In this document: positions 13,381-26,421 of the stretch, piece by piece | How positions within the stretch are numbered: position 1 is the stretch's first letter | Layout of the letters: the number at the start of each line of letters is the position of its first letter | DNA from: Adineta steineri | Taxonomy: Eukaryota; Rotifera; Eurotatoria; Adinetida; Adinetidae | Length of the DNA stretch: 64,000 nt | NCBI GenBank assembly: GCA_905250115.1 | Contig: CAJNOI010000005.1 | Coordinates: 992,001 to 1,056,000 of the forward strand | Direction of reading: 5' to 3' | Notes under the pieces: model-generated | What the model was told of the DNA's origin: nothing | Seen by the model: the letters and a program-made list of their open reading frames with translations, nothing else | The model's database searches: none | Made by a program: the position numbers and the translations under genes

Positions 13381-14126
13381 CGTTAAATGATTTAAATGAA
13401 AATATTTCTTATTCTTCTTCTGTTTGTATAGATTGATGTTTATCTTTATCAAATACTTGCTTGAACGGCAAGATAAGCCTAGATTTTTATTCTATTCACT
13501 TCAATTGAATTAGAAAAGAAACTGATAGTATCGAAAAACGAATCAACTACGGTGTATTGTATTATCGAATGCACGGTGGAATATTTTGATCAACAATTTT
13601 GTACTAAACTGAGTATTCATCTGTTTTATTAAATTTTCCTGATTTCAATTCATTTTGTACGGTTGTAATTGGTAATTATCTAGTTTTACTAATCACTACG
13701 GCGAGAAAATGGGTAAAACTAGTTAATTATTTTAATAAAAATATTCTCTATATCGATTTTACATTCAAGTGTTTTGAAAAAAATCATGTATTGCGATGGA
13801 GTCCATTTTCGGAAATAATGTTTCTCTCACCTATCAAACTTATCTTATATTATACTCGTTGTAATATTTCTAATTTTCATCGTAATAGATTGAACATGAT
13901 ATTTATAAAGCATTTATTGTAAATTGATTAATATTTTTAAAAAAATAAAATTATATGTTCTTTTTTAATTCTTATTGTATATATGCGACTGCTTGTTTTT
14001 ATTTATTGATGATAAAGAAAAAACGGCAAAGAAAAACATTTATCGTTAGAAAACGAAAAAAAAGCGAGGTTAATAGACATAATGAATGTTATCTATGTCC
14101 AATACTCGTCTCCTTTATTAAAATAT
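13381..14126. other. intergenic stretch, nothing recognised
   Basis: It holds the promoter side of the secreted-protein gene and the 3' flank of the eL19 gene. The overlapping plus-strand frames after 13955 are antisense shadows of the Lys/Gln-rich eL19 tail plus chance sequence. Confidence 0.45.
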
Positions 14127-15326
14127 TTATTTTTTCTTTGGTTGTGCTTGTTGAGGTTGTTGTTGTTTTTGTGCTGGTTCTTGTTTCTTCTCTGGTTGTT
14201 TTTGTACTGTTTCTTGTTTCTTCTCTGGTTGTTTTTTATCTTGTTGTTTCTTTTCTTTATTTGGTGCTTGCGATGCTGGTGCAACAACAGCTGGTTGAGC
14301 TTGTTGTTCGATAGCTTGTTGTACAGCTACATTTGTATCATCATCTTCATTAGTTTTACCCAAAAGTTCAGTACGTTTTTGAGCAATACGTTGTTCACGT
14401 CGAACACGTTTTTCCTTTGTACGTTCACGACGAGCAACAGCTTGATCAGATAACATTTTCGTACGTTGAACTTCAGCTTTCTTCTTATGAATGAATTCCA
14501 TCAAGACACGTTTGTTTTTAAAAACGTTACCTTTACATTTCAAGTAAAGTTCATGGTATCTAACATTAAATTAATTTAGTTTTATTTTCTTCATTTTTAA
14601 ATGTATAACTTACAAATGACGATCAATTTTTTTTGCAGCACGGTATTTTTTCAATAAACGACGTAATACACGCATACGACGAATCCAAAGTATCTGAATT
14701 TAAGCGAAATCATAAAATCGGATGGAGAAAATTGAAACTCTTTGAAACATACCTTGGTTGGCATACGTGCGTTGGCTGTACCTTTTCGTTTACCATGGCC
14801 CATATGTCGACCTTTACGACGAGCTTCATTATTCTTACGTGTACGGAAACGTGAATGTACTGCTACTGGTTTTTTGATGATTAAACCATCTTTAATTAAT
14901 TTGCGTACACTTTGACCTAAATAATAATAATAATAATAAGAAAAAGAATTCATATAATAATTTTTGTTCAATATATTTGTTATTTATCAATTCAATATAA
15001 AAATCAATAAAAAAATAAGACAAATGAAATTTAAAGTTAATATCCCCTTCGTGTGTATCGATTAATGTTATATGTAAAATAATATTTTACATCAAAAATC
15101 GATGATTGTTGAAGGGCAAAAAATAAAATAAAATTTTGTTGAAAAAAATAACTTACGAGTGTTGGCATTAGCGATTTCATTAGCTTCATTTGGATCAAGC
15201 CAAATTTTTTTATTACCACATCGTAATATGGCTGAAGCGAGCCGCTTTTGTACTCGGAGCGAACTAATATAAGTAAAAGATGAAATAGAATTTATTCAAT
15301 GAATTTATCATTATATTTTACCTCAT
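14127..15326 (-). CDS. RPL19: 60S ribosomal protein eL19
   Basis: Five coding exons. The first holds only ATG-AG (15322-15326), so the start codon is split from the rest by an intron, a layout familiar from ribosomal-protein genes. The joined protein begins [18 protein letters not shown] and continues with [71 protein letters not shown] and [20 protein letters not shown], all hallmarks of eL19. The C-terminal extension after the usual acidic or lysine tail is long and Gln/Lys/Pro-rich (about 70 residues of [11 protein letters not shown] repeats), longer than in vertebrates. It is part of the large ribosomal subunit near the inter-subunit bridge region. Confidence 0.96.
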
Positions 15327-16091
15327 TTTTTTTTCAAAACGATGATTCTAATATGTGTTTTTTCACGAAAAGCACCAATTTCGCAATTTTGAACAGGGTC
15401 GTGACACAATATTTATCCAAAAAATTTCATTGGTCGGGCATTATCGTATTTGATGGATTGTTGTAAATGAGGAGGATTTAAACAAGTAATAGTATTTTAA
15501 ATTTTCTCTAAATATTTAAATCACTTTATTTATACTTATCAAAATTTAATAGACAGTTATCATTCAAAATAAATAAATAAAGTTTTATTTATTAGAAAAT
15601 TTCTCATTGGCTAAAAATTTAACATTCATCAAGCAATAGCATGATACTCTTTGACTCATTAAAAAAACATGAAAATACTGAAATATACTGTATATCGATG
15701 AAAAACTGGAGTCTTTTTATGTAAAAGAAAGTAATATTTAATATTCTCTATTAAAAAAAAATAGCTGATTTGAATAATTAGAAATTAAAGTGAATTTTGT
15801 CTTATCGTTTTATGTAAAAATAGTTGTGTTATAAATCTTTCAATTCTGATGAGTTTTAAAAAATACTAAAGTAGAACTGCATTTCATCTCCTACAACAAT
15901 GTTTCAATTGTATCAAAGTGTTGTTCTTACAAATATTGCTTCTGAGAACAATAGATATCGTTCGCTATCTTTATTGATGATACATTTGTCTAAAGAAATA
16001 ATTTTTATATGAATGATGATCTCATTTTTGTTTAACGAATTTATTTTTGTTACTAGTTTTCACAGAAAAACAAAACAGACAGAAAAATATA
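15327..16091. other. intergenic stretch between eL19 and TRMT1 genes
   Basis: It contains the eL19 promoter side and the TRMT1 3' flank. It is AT-rich. No reading frame, RNA gene or repeat was recognised. Confidence 0.45.
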
Positions 16092-18306
16092 TCACACATT
16101 TTCTTCCGATGATGAATCTGCATCTGATTTTGTCTAAAAAGAAAAAGATCATGATAAACAAAACTAACTTATTTTGAAAATAAATCTTACTTGTTTTTTA
16201 TTTTGTGTAGAATCTATTTCATCACTTGAACGTTTTTTCTTTGTTACTGCTTTTCCTAATGGTCCCCATCGTGCATGTGGATTACCAAGAAAACGAATTA
16301 ATTTATTTTTTCGAGCTTCTGATTCCCAATCAGGATGTTCAGTAAAATCAACTTTAATTGTTGATGGTTTTGTTAAAAGACGATAATAAGGTGTCTCAGT
16401 ATTCAATCGTTCTGTTGCTGCACGTTTTGTTGGCGATTGTTCACCAAATGCACGCATTATATCCCAAATAACAGCATGTGGTGCATTTGTTTTTATGGCA
16501 TCTTGACGAGCATGAGTTGTTGATACTTTATAACCAGCATTTAATAAAGCTGATCTAAGAAACAAAAATTATAAGAATTTTATTTTAAATAAATACAAAT
16601 AAAAATTACCTTAAAATTTTATTTTGTGGCATTTGTGTATGCATAATCTGAGCAAGTTTTCCATTATCAAAATATAATGGGTCAGGTAATTCTTCTTGAA
16701 CAACATGTAACATACTTAACATTCGCTCTCGATAAGCATAACTAAATATATTAAAAAGAAGTTTTTAATAGAACTCTTCTTCTTTTTTCTCAATTACCTA
16801 TCTTCCGGTGCTTGTTCGATGGATGTAATTAATTCTCCAACAAATGAATGATCAAATAATGGTCCAAGCCATATTGGACCACCTACCCGAAGACTAAATT
16901 TTTGTATAAATAAAATAAATAAAAAAAAATGTTTTCAAAGAATTTTACTTCGATCCACAATGTGAACAAGTTGTACCAACTGGTGGTCCATGTGCATATT
17001 TAAATTTTGCATTACCTCGTTCATCAAGTGATGCTTGTCCATAAGGTTGAAAATAAAATGAAGTACAATAAATACAATTGTAAACAGTTGCAATGTCACC
17101 TATAAAATATTTATATTTTAAATAAATTCAAATATTCAATCTATATTTCAAACCTAATTGACTCTGAGCTTTAGCAGCTCCATAATTAATACGTACAAAA
17201 AGACGTACATAAAAATCAATGGACATACATAATAACGGTTCAATTATTCGATCATAACGAGCAGCTTGTAAATGTAATGTATAAAGTATCATACGTAATG
17301 CAAATTCATGACAAAATGGTTGATGTAAAGGTATTGAACCATATTTTGAATAACAACTTTATACAAAAACAAAACAAATTATTTTAAAAAAAGAAAAAAA
17401 TCATTTGCTTTTATCAGTTACCTATGAGGATTATTTCCACATAATGATGCCATATCAGTTGCTAAATACAAAATAAAAATATAATAAATTATAAAAATAT
17501 TTTGTCTTTGTGTTACCTGTAATACAAATAACACCATTCTTTTTTATACATTGCACTGCTCCATCTGTATAATGAAAACTGGATAAGTTTATTTAAATTT
17601 ATACAAGAAAAAAAATTTAAAGAATACTATTTACCAAGAAATTGTGCTGGTGTACCATAAGGATCTAAATCGACAACATGAAATTGTTCGTCAATTTTTC
17701 GATGATTATATAATAAACTCATAGCATCATCATGACTCGGTTGAACAAGATTTTTAACATCATTTAATTCAATATTTTGTTTTATTGATTCAACTGCTCC
17801 GGCATCAATATCATTCGCATAGATTGTATCAATACCTTTAATTATAATACATATAGATCGCATTAATAGATATCATATTTGATATATATACCTGGTATTT
17901 CACGTGCATATCGAACAGATCGAAGTCCTGTGGCTGATAACGCTTCAGCAATTTTTAAACCATTTTCTTGTCGTACACCAGCAGTTAATTGATCAAATGG
18001 AACACAAGTTGCATTTGGATCATTCTTTAACATTCTTTTACATTCATTTTCATGATGATATTTTGAAACAAGTCGAAGACAAGCTACACTTAAATCACGA
18101 TTAAATACTTGAGCTGGATTATAAAAAACAGCACCCTCAGGTAAACGAATATTCGCTTTGCCTTCTTTTACTTGAACACTATCAGTCATAATTGTTGAAA
18201 GTGAATAATCTTCGTCGTTAATATTAAGATTTGATAATCTACGATTAAGAATTGATGTTCGTATCAAGAAATAATCAACACGTATACGTGATAAAATAAA
18301 GATCAT
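16092..18306 (-). CDS. TRMT1: tRNA (guanine26-N2)-dimethyltransferase
   Basis: About eight exons. The enzyme makes m2,2G at position 26 of tRNAs using S-adenosylmethionine. The family signature runs in order: EGAVFYNPAQVFNRDLSV; QENGLKIAEALSATGLRSVR (SAM site); NDIDAGAVESIKQNI; the DLDPYGTP motif; NGVICITATDMASLCG; then a C-terminal half with paired cysteines (NCIYC and CSHCGS) that fit the Trm1 zinc-binding region; and finally a nuclear-type basic KKKRSSDE stretch. I take the ATG at 18304-18306. The leader before MTDSVQVKEG is basic and hydrophobic (MIFILSRIRVDYFLIRTSIL...), which may act as a mitochondrial targeting sequence, since this enzyme family serves nuclear and mitochondrial tRNAs. 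Initiation at MTDSV would give the other form. The dual start is inferred. Confidence 0.93.
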
Positions 18307-18660
18307 AGATATCAAAAAAAAAAAACTTTTCTACAGAAAAAAATACTCAAGAAATAAAATTTAAAAAAAATTTTTATATATATAGTTTTTTTACCAACTG
18401 ATTTTAATTTGTAATAAAAGTAATCATATGATGTTCTATAACTTTTTTGAAGAAGAGAAATTCTATCTTAAATAAGACATATATGTCTCTATTTCATATT
18501 AATAAATATTTTAAACAAAAGATAATGAAACGTCAAACGACGGAAAGTTTTATTTAACATCGTTTTTGTCAATAATATCAATGAAAACATATAATAAATA
18601 GTGTTTTTTTTCTAACAAATATCAAGAGTATTATTATAAATCAACAGAAGAGGACGATTA
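18307..18660. other. short intergenic stretch
   Basis: About 350 bp separate the MED14 stop codon from the TRMT1 start, in head-to-tail order. It is AT-rich. No feature was recognised. Confidence 0.4.
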
Positions 18661-21600
18661 TCACGATGCATTATTAGTTGTTAATGGAACTTTTAAATTA
18701 GTAATTAATTCAAGAATTGTTGGATATAATGAACATTCATCTTAAGAAGAAGAAAAACATTAATAATACGAAATTAAAGAATAATATTTATACTTTTATT
18801 AATTGTTTCTTTGATTGTGTTTAAAATTTTTGTTATTGCTTGATATTTAGATTCATTTCCCACAGATGTTTGTTTATATGAACCATCCCATAAAGTTGTT
18901 TGATTTTTATTTATATCATACATTAATGAAACAATAAATGTTGAAGTATTATTACTATTATTTTGAATTTCACTTTGATTTATTCGAGAAATAAATTGAA
19001 ACTAAATTAAATGTTGATTTTTGTTTTTCATGAATGTAATAGGAATAAATAAATTCTTACCATAAAAAGAAATGATGATTGTCTAGAGTGATAATAAATT
19101 GCCGGTTGACCAGCTTGATTAAAACCATTACCCGGTGGAATTGTTAAACACCAACGTGCACGCCATAGATGATGACTTTCAGGATTCTAAATAATACAGA
19201 AACAAAAAACGATTTTCATGTAGAGATTTAGCTACTATGACAAGTTTCTCTCTCTATATATATAATCATTTATAATTGAATAATTACCTGAGCAAGTGCA
19301 ATAATTTGAACTAAGTCTTTTAATATTCGAGGACGGGTTATCGAAAGCATTCGTTCAAATGAACCCATAGCTGTATTTAAATTTTGAGATGCTTGTAATG
19401 ATAATATATCAATTGATGGCGTAGTTGAATTCGTTAATGGTGATATTGGAAAAAAATTTTCATTAAAAAATTTATCCATTATTTGAATTTCATCTGGTGA
19501 CCAAAATATATTTGATTGTTGTTGTTGTGATGGATCAAATAATGAAGTAAAATTAATTCGATAAATTCCTGTCGGAATATCAAATGTAAATACTATTTGA
19601 AGAGATAAATGATCTAGTCGATATGTATCTAATTCATTTGGTACAGATCGTACCTAAAATAATATTTTGTATAAACTCAATAGAAAAGAAATAATAATTT
19701 TATTTTTACAGTTATATTATTTGCATCAAAAGGTTCAGTAACAGCTTTAGCAAATTGTCGTATAAGAATAGATGATGCAAGAAATGATTCAAATTTTGAC
19801 CATTGATGTCGATTAGGTGTATAAAGCATTCGAAAAAATGTTTGTTGACTCATATATACAGGATAATTCGTTTTTGTTAATAATTCATGATTATAAGTAT
19901 ATAAAATTGGTGATTGTTGATCATCTAAAAACAAATGAATTTAATTAAAATTTGTAAAATCCTATTGAATCTAACCAGTGTGATCTGTTCGAGTGTTTGA
20001 AGTAGTAATAGGTAATGTTTCTCGGAGCATAACATCTAAATAAAATAAATCGTTTTTAATAATTAGAAATTTAGTTTACAAAGAAAAATAATCAACCATA
20101 AATATCACTCGGTGATAGAACAGGTGGTTCTGTTGTTGTATCCATCAATGAATCATGTAATGTGGAATTATTTGTTGTATGATTGAATAAATTTGAAGAT
20201 GAATGAGATATTTCCATTTCTGGTAAAATAAAATCTTGTTTATGAAAATTGTCAGTTATATCAGAAAATTCAAATGTTAAACCACGATCATCAGCATATG
20301 TAGATAGAAATTCCTATATGATGAGAAAGAATAATAATTTCATATAAATTTATTAAATAAAAATTTTTACCTTAAGTCGAGGTATTGGTGAAAGCTCAGG
20401 TAATGAACTATTTAATTGTACACTAAATGAACCATCACGAACAAGTATTAAATTAGGACCACATATTTGTATATCAAGTGCAAATATTTGACCAAATATA
20501 AGACGCCATCGAGATTCAGTATATGGAACAAATGTTAGAATCGGTTGAGGACAACCACACTGAGAATTAATCTTTGTTAAAAAAAAACTGTCTATATCGA
20601 TACTTTATATAAATTGATTAATTTACCTGATAAACAAAGACAATTGGTCGATTAAAACAATCTAATCGAGCAATTGAAGATATTGGAATTGCTGTCATAT
20701 ATAACAACTATATAAAAAAAAATCAATCTTATTATTTATTCTAATTGAAGATTGTTTTTCTAATATCTTACTCGTATAAATTGTCTTAATGAATGTGTTT
20801 GATTTAAAAATAATGTTAATTTTCTATTTAATATATGATGATATGTTGTTAAAAATGTGTCTTTCATTGTTGAAAAACGTATATCAAATGTTCTTTCATT
20901 ATTTGAATTTAATTCTTGTTGAATTTGATTATTTTTTGATGTTAATGTTACCTAAAGAAAAATATTTTGAATAAAAAAAATTTCTTATGTATGTATACGA
21001 ACAGAAAAAGCAAAATCTGGTCCGTAATGAATTATACATTTAAAAAAATTAAATAAAATTAATTTTGAAACTGCATGAAGATCAATTGATTCTAAAATGA
21101 GAAACGATTTTTTTTGAATTAAAATAAATTTAATCTTTTTCTTTTTATTAACCTAATAGAGATGATGAATAATTTTCAAATAAATGTGTTAATTCAAATG
21201 CCGTTCGAAGTTCATTAAGAATAAAATCAACAACTTTTGAATAAGGTTTTGTCGATAGTTGAGTATAAACAACAACAGAATAATATGGAGCTAATTTTAA
21301 AATAAACAGTCATTTATTATAAGTAAAATTTAGGAACATACTTTTAATAAAAGCATTATGAAAATAATTATTATTAAATAAATTTAACTAAAAGAAAAAT
21401 ATTATATAATAGATTTTGTTTTTGTATAAAAAATTTTTACATCAGTAATCCATTGTCGTCCTATAGGTTTATGTTCACGATTTGAATCACGTAAAGTATA
21501 AGTTAATCGAATAGTACACGATTGAATACGAGGCCAAAAATAATCATTTATATAATCGACAAGTTCATTACTTAGCGAATATGATTCATCATCAGTTGAT

Positions 21601-24600
21601 GTTCTATTCAAATGATATTATTATTATTGAAAAATATTCATTGAAAACTTACCGAACAATATCAAGATATGGAATACCGGTCCATGTACAATAGAGTATA
21701 CTTTTACAAATTGTTTTTTTACGTTGAAACTAAATAGAAAAAATAAACTCAAATTAATTAATTTTCAAATTATAGGTTTAATGTATACTACGATATTAGA
21801 AGATGAATACGTCAAACTGAATTAACTTTTTTGGAGATCACAATGCTTATACTAGATAAAATGTTTTAGGCTTTTCGAAAGTTTGATGATACCTATTCGA
21901 TTTATTGTTTTCTTTCTCGTAGAGAAGAGTCTTAGAAACATAAATTGTTTGCTTGCTTGCTTGTGTGTTCGCAGGGTCAAAAAAACATCGAAAATCAATT
22001 TTTCACGGTTTTCATTTTTTTTCCCGTAAATATGAAGAAAATCAATTTCTACGAGAAAGAGCTAAGCGAGTCCTCAGACGAGCGTTACTTGTCATTATTA
22101 AAAATACTAACGAAAAATCAATTTATATATTTCGTTTTCACTAATACGGTTTTGAACAACTGTATTTTTAGATATGATCAGAAACATAGCTAATCGATAT
22201 AAGACAAAATTTTAAAAAGATTTCTTATATGCTACGAAGTCTTTAGTACTTTGATAAATTTGTAACCTCCACTAAGAATTAATTACAATACTTACATCAT
22301 CTTTTAAAAATATCAATGAAAGCATTTCATCATAATAATTAACGAATTTGACTAGTGATTTAAGTGATACAATTGACATCTAAATATTCACGTAAAAAAA
22401 TATCTTAATTAATTTTTACAAATCTTATCATACTGAATGAGCTTGTCTAATTTTATTCTCATCGTCATCATTATCATCATTATCATTATCATTATTTTCT
22501 ATTATTTTATTATATTGAAACGTACTTTTAAACTAAAAGAAGAAAATATATAATAAATTATTTTTTTTTCAAAAGAAATTTCATAAATAACAAACTTGAA
22601 ATAATTCTTTTCTTAAAAATGTTGTTGGATCTAATGGACATAATACAAGTGGTTCTAATATCCATTTAGCACCTTCATCATTTGTCGTTGTTGCTGGTGT
22701 TGTCGTCGTCGTCGTCGTCGTCGTCGTTGCTGTTGTTGTTGTTGCTGCTGTTGTTGTAGTCGCTGCTGTTGTTGCAGTTGCTGCTGCTGTTGTCGTTGTT
22801 TGTTGATTAGATGTTTGTTGTTGAACTAGTAATTCATGTGTTGAGTAACGTTTTTCCACAATTAATAAATAATATTGAATTAATAATTGATTTACATCAG
22901 ATATATGAACAATCTTTAAATATAAAAAATTTAAGAAAAAATTATTAAATAAAATTTCTCTACTTACAATAAAGAATCCTTCATTATGAATTAATTCAAT
23001 ATAAATACTATTATTATTAAATGGAACAAGTAATTCATTCTTGAGATTCAGTGATGGTATACGTGTATGTATACGACAATTTAGATGAGCTAAAAGTGAT
23101 GGAATACGTTGTTGAATTAACCAAATTCTAAAAAGAATTATATTTTTTTAAAGAAAAATTAAATTATTTCTTTAACTTGAATAGGTTAATTGATTCAATC
23201 AAATTTGTTTGATCACGATTAAGTGCATTTTCAATTTGTTGTGAATAACGAGTTTCTAAAAACGAAAAGATAATTTAAATGAAAATAATAATAGAAAAAA
23301 AATTCATACCCATATAAGAAACCACTTTGAATAAACCCGAAAATGGACTAATTGATATAAATAAGATTTCTTCTGATGTACTATCAGGTAAAAATCCACA
23401 TTTTAACGCAGGTATTATAGAATCAATTTCAACTAGAAAATAAAATCGAATCTCTAAAAAAAAAATATTTATTTATCAATCAATACTATTTGCTATAGTT
23501 GTTAATAAGATTGTTTCTTTTAATTCCTAAATAAAGAATATGCTATCTAAATAGAATAGTGAATAAATAATTAACAAACTTCAAATCGACGTTGACAACG
23601 TGCATAAATTGTTCGATTTAAAATTTCTTCCATTGTAAATATGGGTTTCTAAAAGTATAAGAATTAGTAACACTTTCAGATCGATAGTTTTAGTTGTCTT
23701 ATAAATGTTTCATATATATATTCAAAGTTCGGAAGGGAACATTTTCTTGAATTTCCAAAGAACTGCTGTAAAATCCTTCTACAGTGGATATACTCGAAAA
23801 GACACTTTCTCAAGACTTTTAGAAGAGTGTTATCTGATGATAGTATCATTCTTACTTCTAAAATTTGTAAAATTGCAACACTATCATCAATAGGTAAAGG
23901 AGGCCAATGTTGTATCTGAAATTTGCCATTTTCATCACATAGAATTGTCATACCGATATCTATAAATGATAAATATATCCAAATCTTCTTCAAAAATAAA
24001 TAAATTCTTTTTCTATACCTATATTTTTTCCATGAATAACTTGTTTTTTTGATTGATTACTATTAATATTGTTATTGATACTCGTACTATATTCTTTCCA
24101 ATATTCAATATTAAAACTTTTACATGAAGTATAACCAGATATATGTAAATCTTTTTGTTTTGCACCTTGATTACGTATTCGATGAGCCTTGAACACATGA
24201 ATTAATTTTTTCAAAAACTATACTCTACGTATACTATTTACTTGTTCAAATAGAACTTGTAAACGTAATGATTGACAAAAATAATCTATTTAAAATAAAG
24301 AAGAAAGTAAGATAATTAATAAAAATAAATAATAAATACATACGTAAATATCGATAAAGATCTACTAATGGTTTTTCAGCATCATTCAGCCAACTTTGAA
24401 TAAAATTTGTTATTGTTTGCATCTATACACATATATATTTAATTTAAATTATTTTTGCGATTAAATATTTCAATTTACCTGCAGTGGATGAATAAGATCA
24501 TGTTCTTTAAAATATAAAAAGAATATGAAAATATATAAGATTATTCAATAGTTCGTATTCACAAAAATCTTATTTCATCAAATATGTAAAATATTTGTCT

Positions 24601-25670
24601 CTCCTTCCTTACACAGACTACTATCCTAGGGCATCAGAATAAATACTCTTAATATTTGATGAAATAATATTTTTGAATCATTTATATATAATAAACTTCA
24701 CAGAATATTAGTGTAATTATTTACCCGGTTCTTCTGGATCTCGTAAAAATAGTTTTGTTTGATATACATGCCATGGAGATGATAAATTATCATTGGTAAT
24801 TCCTAATCTGACTTCAAATTCTCCATCAACTGCTAATATTACAATTCCATTTTCTATCAAAATAGAATTACATATACAATGAATACATATATATATAAAT
24901 TATTTTCTACACACTAATTGTTACGTCAGTAAATTGAATCGGTAAGTCTGAAGTTGATACTCTTGCTATTAGAATTTGTTGTAGGCGTGGTAGAATTTTT
25001 TGACGTTCATTTTCAGTTGCTGGTGTATCATTTGTTGCTACTTCTGCTATACGTTTTGGTAGAAAATTAACTGAACCAAGTGTTAATGCATCAATAGCAT
25101 CAGTTACTGGAAAGTTAGGCACTCGAGCACCAATTAATTTTTCACGTGATAATTGAGCTAATGAATCAGATGTTTGACGTATTAATCTAGCACGAATTTC
25201 AAGGAAATTTTGTATATCCTTTACAAAATAGAAATAAAACAAAAGTTTTCTCTATGAAGTCTTTCTGAAAAAAAAAAGATATTTACTTCACATGCTGTTA
25301 CTCTTCCCGTTGTTGATGTCCATTTAACAACTGCTAAAATACGTATAAATAATTGTCGAGCACGACATGCAAATTTAATTAATTCAATTTTTCTAATAAA
25401 AAGAAACAATTCAATATATATATTTTTTATCAGAAATTATCGTTGTACCGTTCTAAATTCGTTTGACTATGTAAACTAAATAATAAAAATAAAATTGGTT
25501 TATATATAAATAAAAACAAGTTTATGCTTTGACACATACACATCTGCCATTGTATATAATTCATGATAAGTTTTTTGTACAGCTGCTTCGAGTAAATGCG
25601 ATAAAGGAATTTTATCATATATTGGCACCATTATAGCATTACTGCTACCAGCTGATGGACCAGCAGACAT
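18661..25670 (-). CDS. MED14: Mediator complex subunit 14
   Basis: A long gene with roughly 25 small exons. MED14 is the backbone subunit that ties the head, middle and tail of Mediator and links activators to RNA polymerase II. The start at 25668-25670 gives MSAGPSAGSSNAIMVPIYDK. The N-terminal domain has the conserved order ...KTYHELYTMADVL..., TNLERIELIKFACRARQLFIRILAVVKW, ARLIRQTSDSLAQLSREKLI, PNFPVTDAIDALTLGSVNFLP, then TDLPIQFTDVTISNG and VDGEFEVRLGI, as in animal MED14. Later exons keep the family's alternating beta-rich repeats through to ...TTNNAS (stop at 18661-18663). The exon at about 22600-22860 carries a Thr/Ala-rich low-complexity insertion. Two introns are unusually long for this window, about 215 bp (24506-24720) and about 550 bp (21735-22295). 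Confidence 0.93.
22684..22800. repeat. imperfect (GTC/GTT/GCT)n triplet tract inside MED14
   Basis: On the plus strand there is a run of eight GTC units (about 22702-22726) flanked by GTT, GCT and GCA triplets. Read on the minus strand it codes about 40 residues that are almost only Thr and Ala. It lies inside an exon and keeps the frame, so it is a coding microsatellite likely to differ in length between alleles or gene copies. Confidence 0.85.
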
Positions 25671-26421
25671 GCTTGAAGTAATTTAGAGATTTTTTGTTTA
25701 AAGGGTCTATTTTTTATTTTCCCTTTTTAAATTTCAACTAGATTAAGAAATGAATGGATTTTAGTCGGATAAAATTTGATTGGTTCATATACTTGATAAA
25801 TGACAACTTTTAATGAAAATGGTTAGTTTTACATTGATGATTACTGACATCTATTTGTTCTAGACAAATGAAAATATGCAAAACACAAAGCTCGTATATA
25901 CTGTTTAGAAATATTATTCTAGTATTAAAAAACAAAATATCATATATTTCTTACTTCAAGAGAAAAGTGAAATATTTTGCTTTTAGAACTGTCAAGGACA
26001 GAATCAATTTAAACTTTAAGATGTAAAAAATGAAACTGAGTTGCATTAAACTCCCTATATCTCCTCTGATAATTTTAACTAGAAGAAACTTCTTAACAGC
26101 ATTCTTAAAGAATAATATGTGCATATATAAAAAACTATACTTCGCAAAAGTCACACTAATCTCATCCGTATAGATTTAGAGTATGGACATGTCTCGATCT
26201 TTGATAAAAAATCGAGCACATTTAATCCATTTGCAATAGAGATATATATTTGACTGATAAAAAGATTGATCACTTATAATTGATGAAGTAGTTCTATACT
26301 TCTTTACTTAAATGCAAGCTTAAAGAAAAAACTGAGAAGAGTTGAATATCAACGATAATTTATTCAAGATAACTTATGTTAAATAAAATAATCTTCAGAG
26401 TCTGTCAAGAAAGTAATTAAA
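25671..26421. other. intergenic stretch upstream of MED14
   Basis: It holds the MED14 promoter side and the 3' flank of the stalk-protein gene. The open frame at 25951-26154 is Phe/Leu/Lys-rich with no splice context and was not accepted. Nothing else was recognised. Confidence 0.45.

Noticed and set aside
13955..14453. Plus-strand frames rich in Leu/Val/Phe opposite eL19
   Set aside because: Antisense shadows of the Gln/Lys-rich eL19 tail. The composition follows directly from the complementary codons.
21945..22193. Plus-strand frame inside MED14
   Set aside because: It lies in the long MED14 intron on the opposite strand, has no family likeness, and probably reflects chance in AT-rich DNA.
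25951..26154. 67-codon minus-strand frame between MED14 and the stalk-protein gene
   Set aside because: Low-complexity Phe/Leu/Lys composition, no domain and no convincing exon context.
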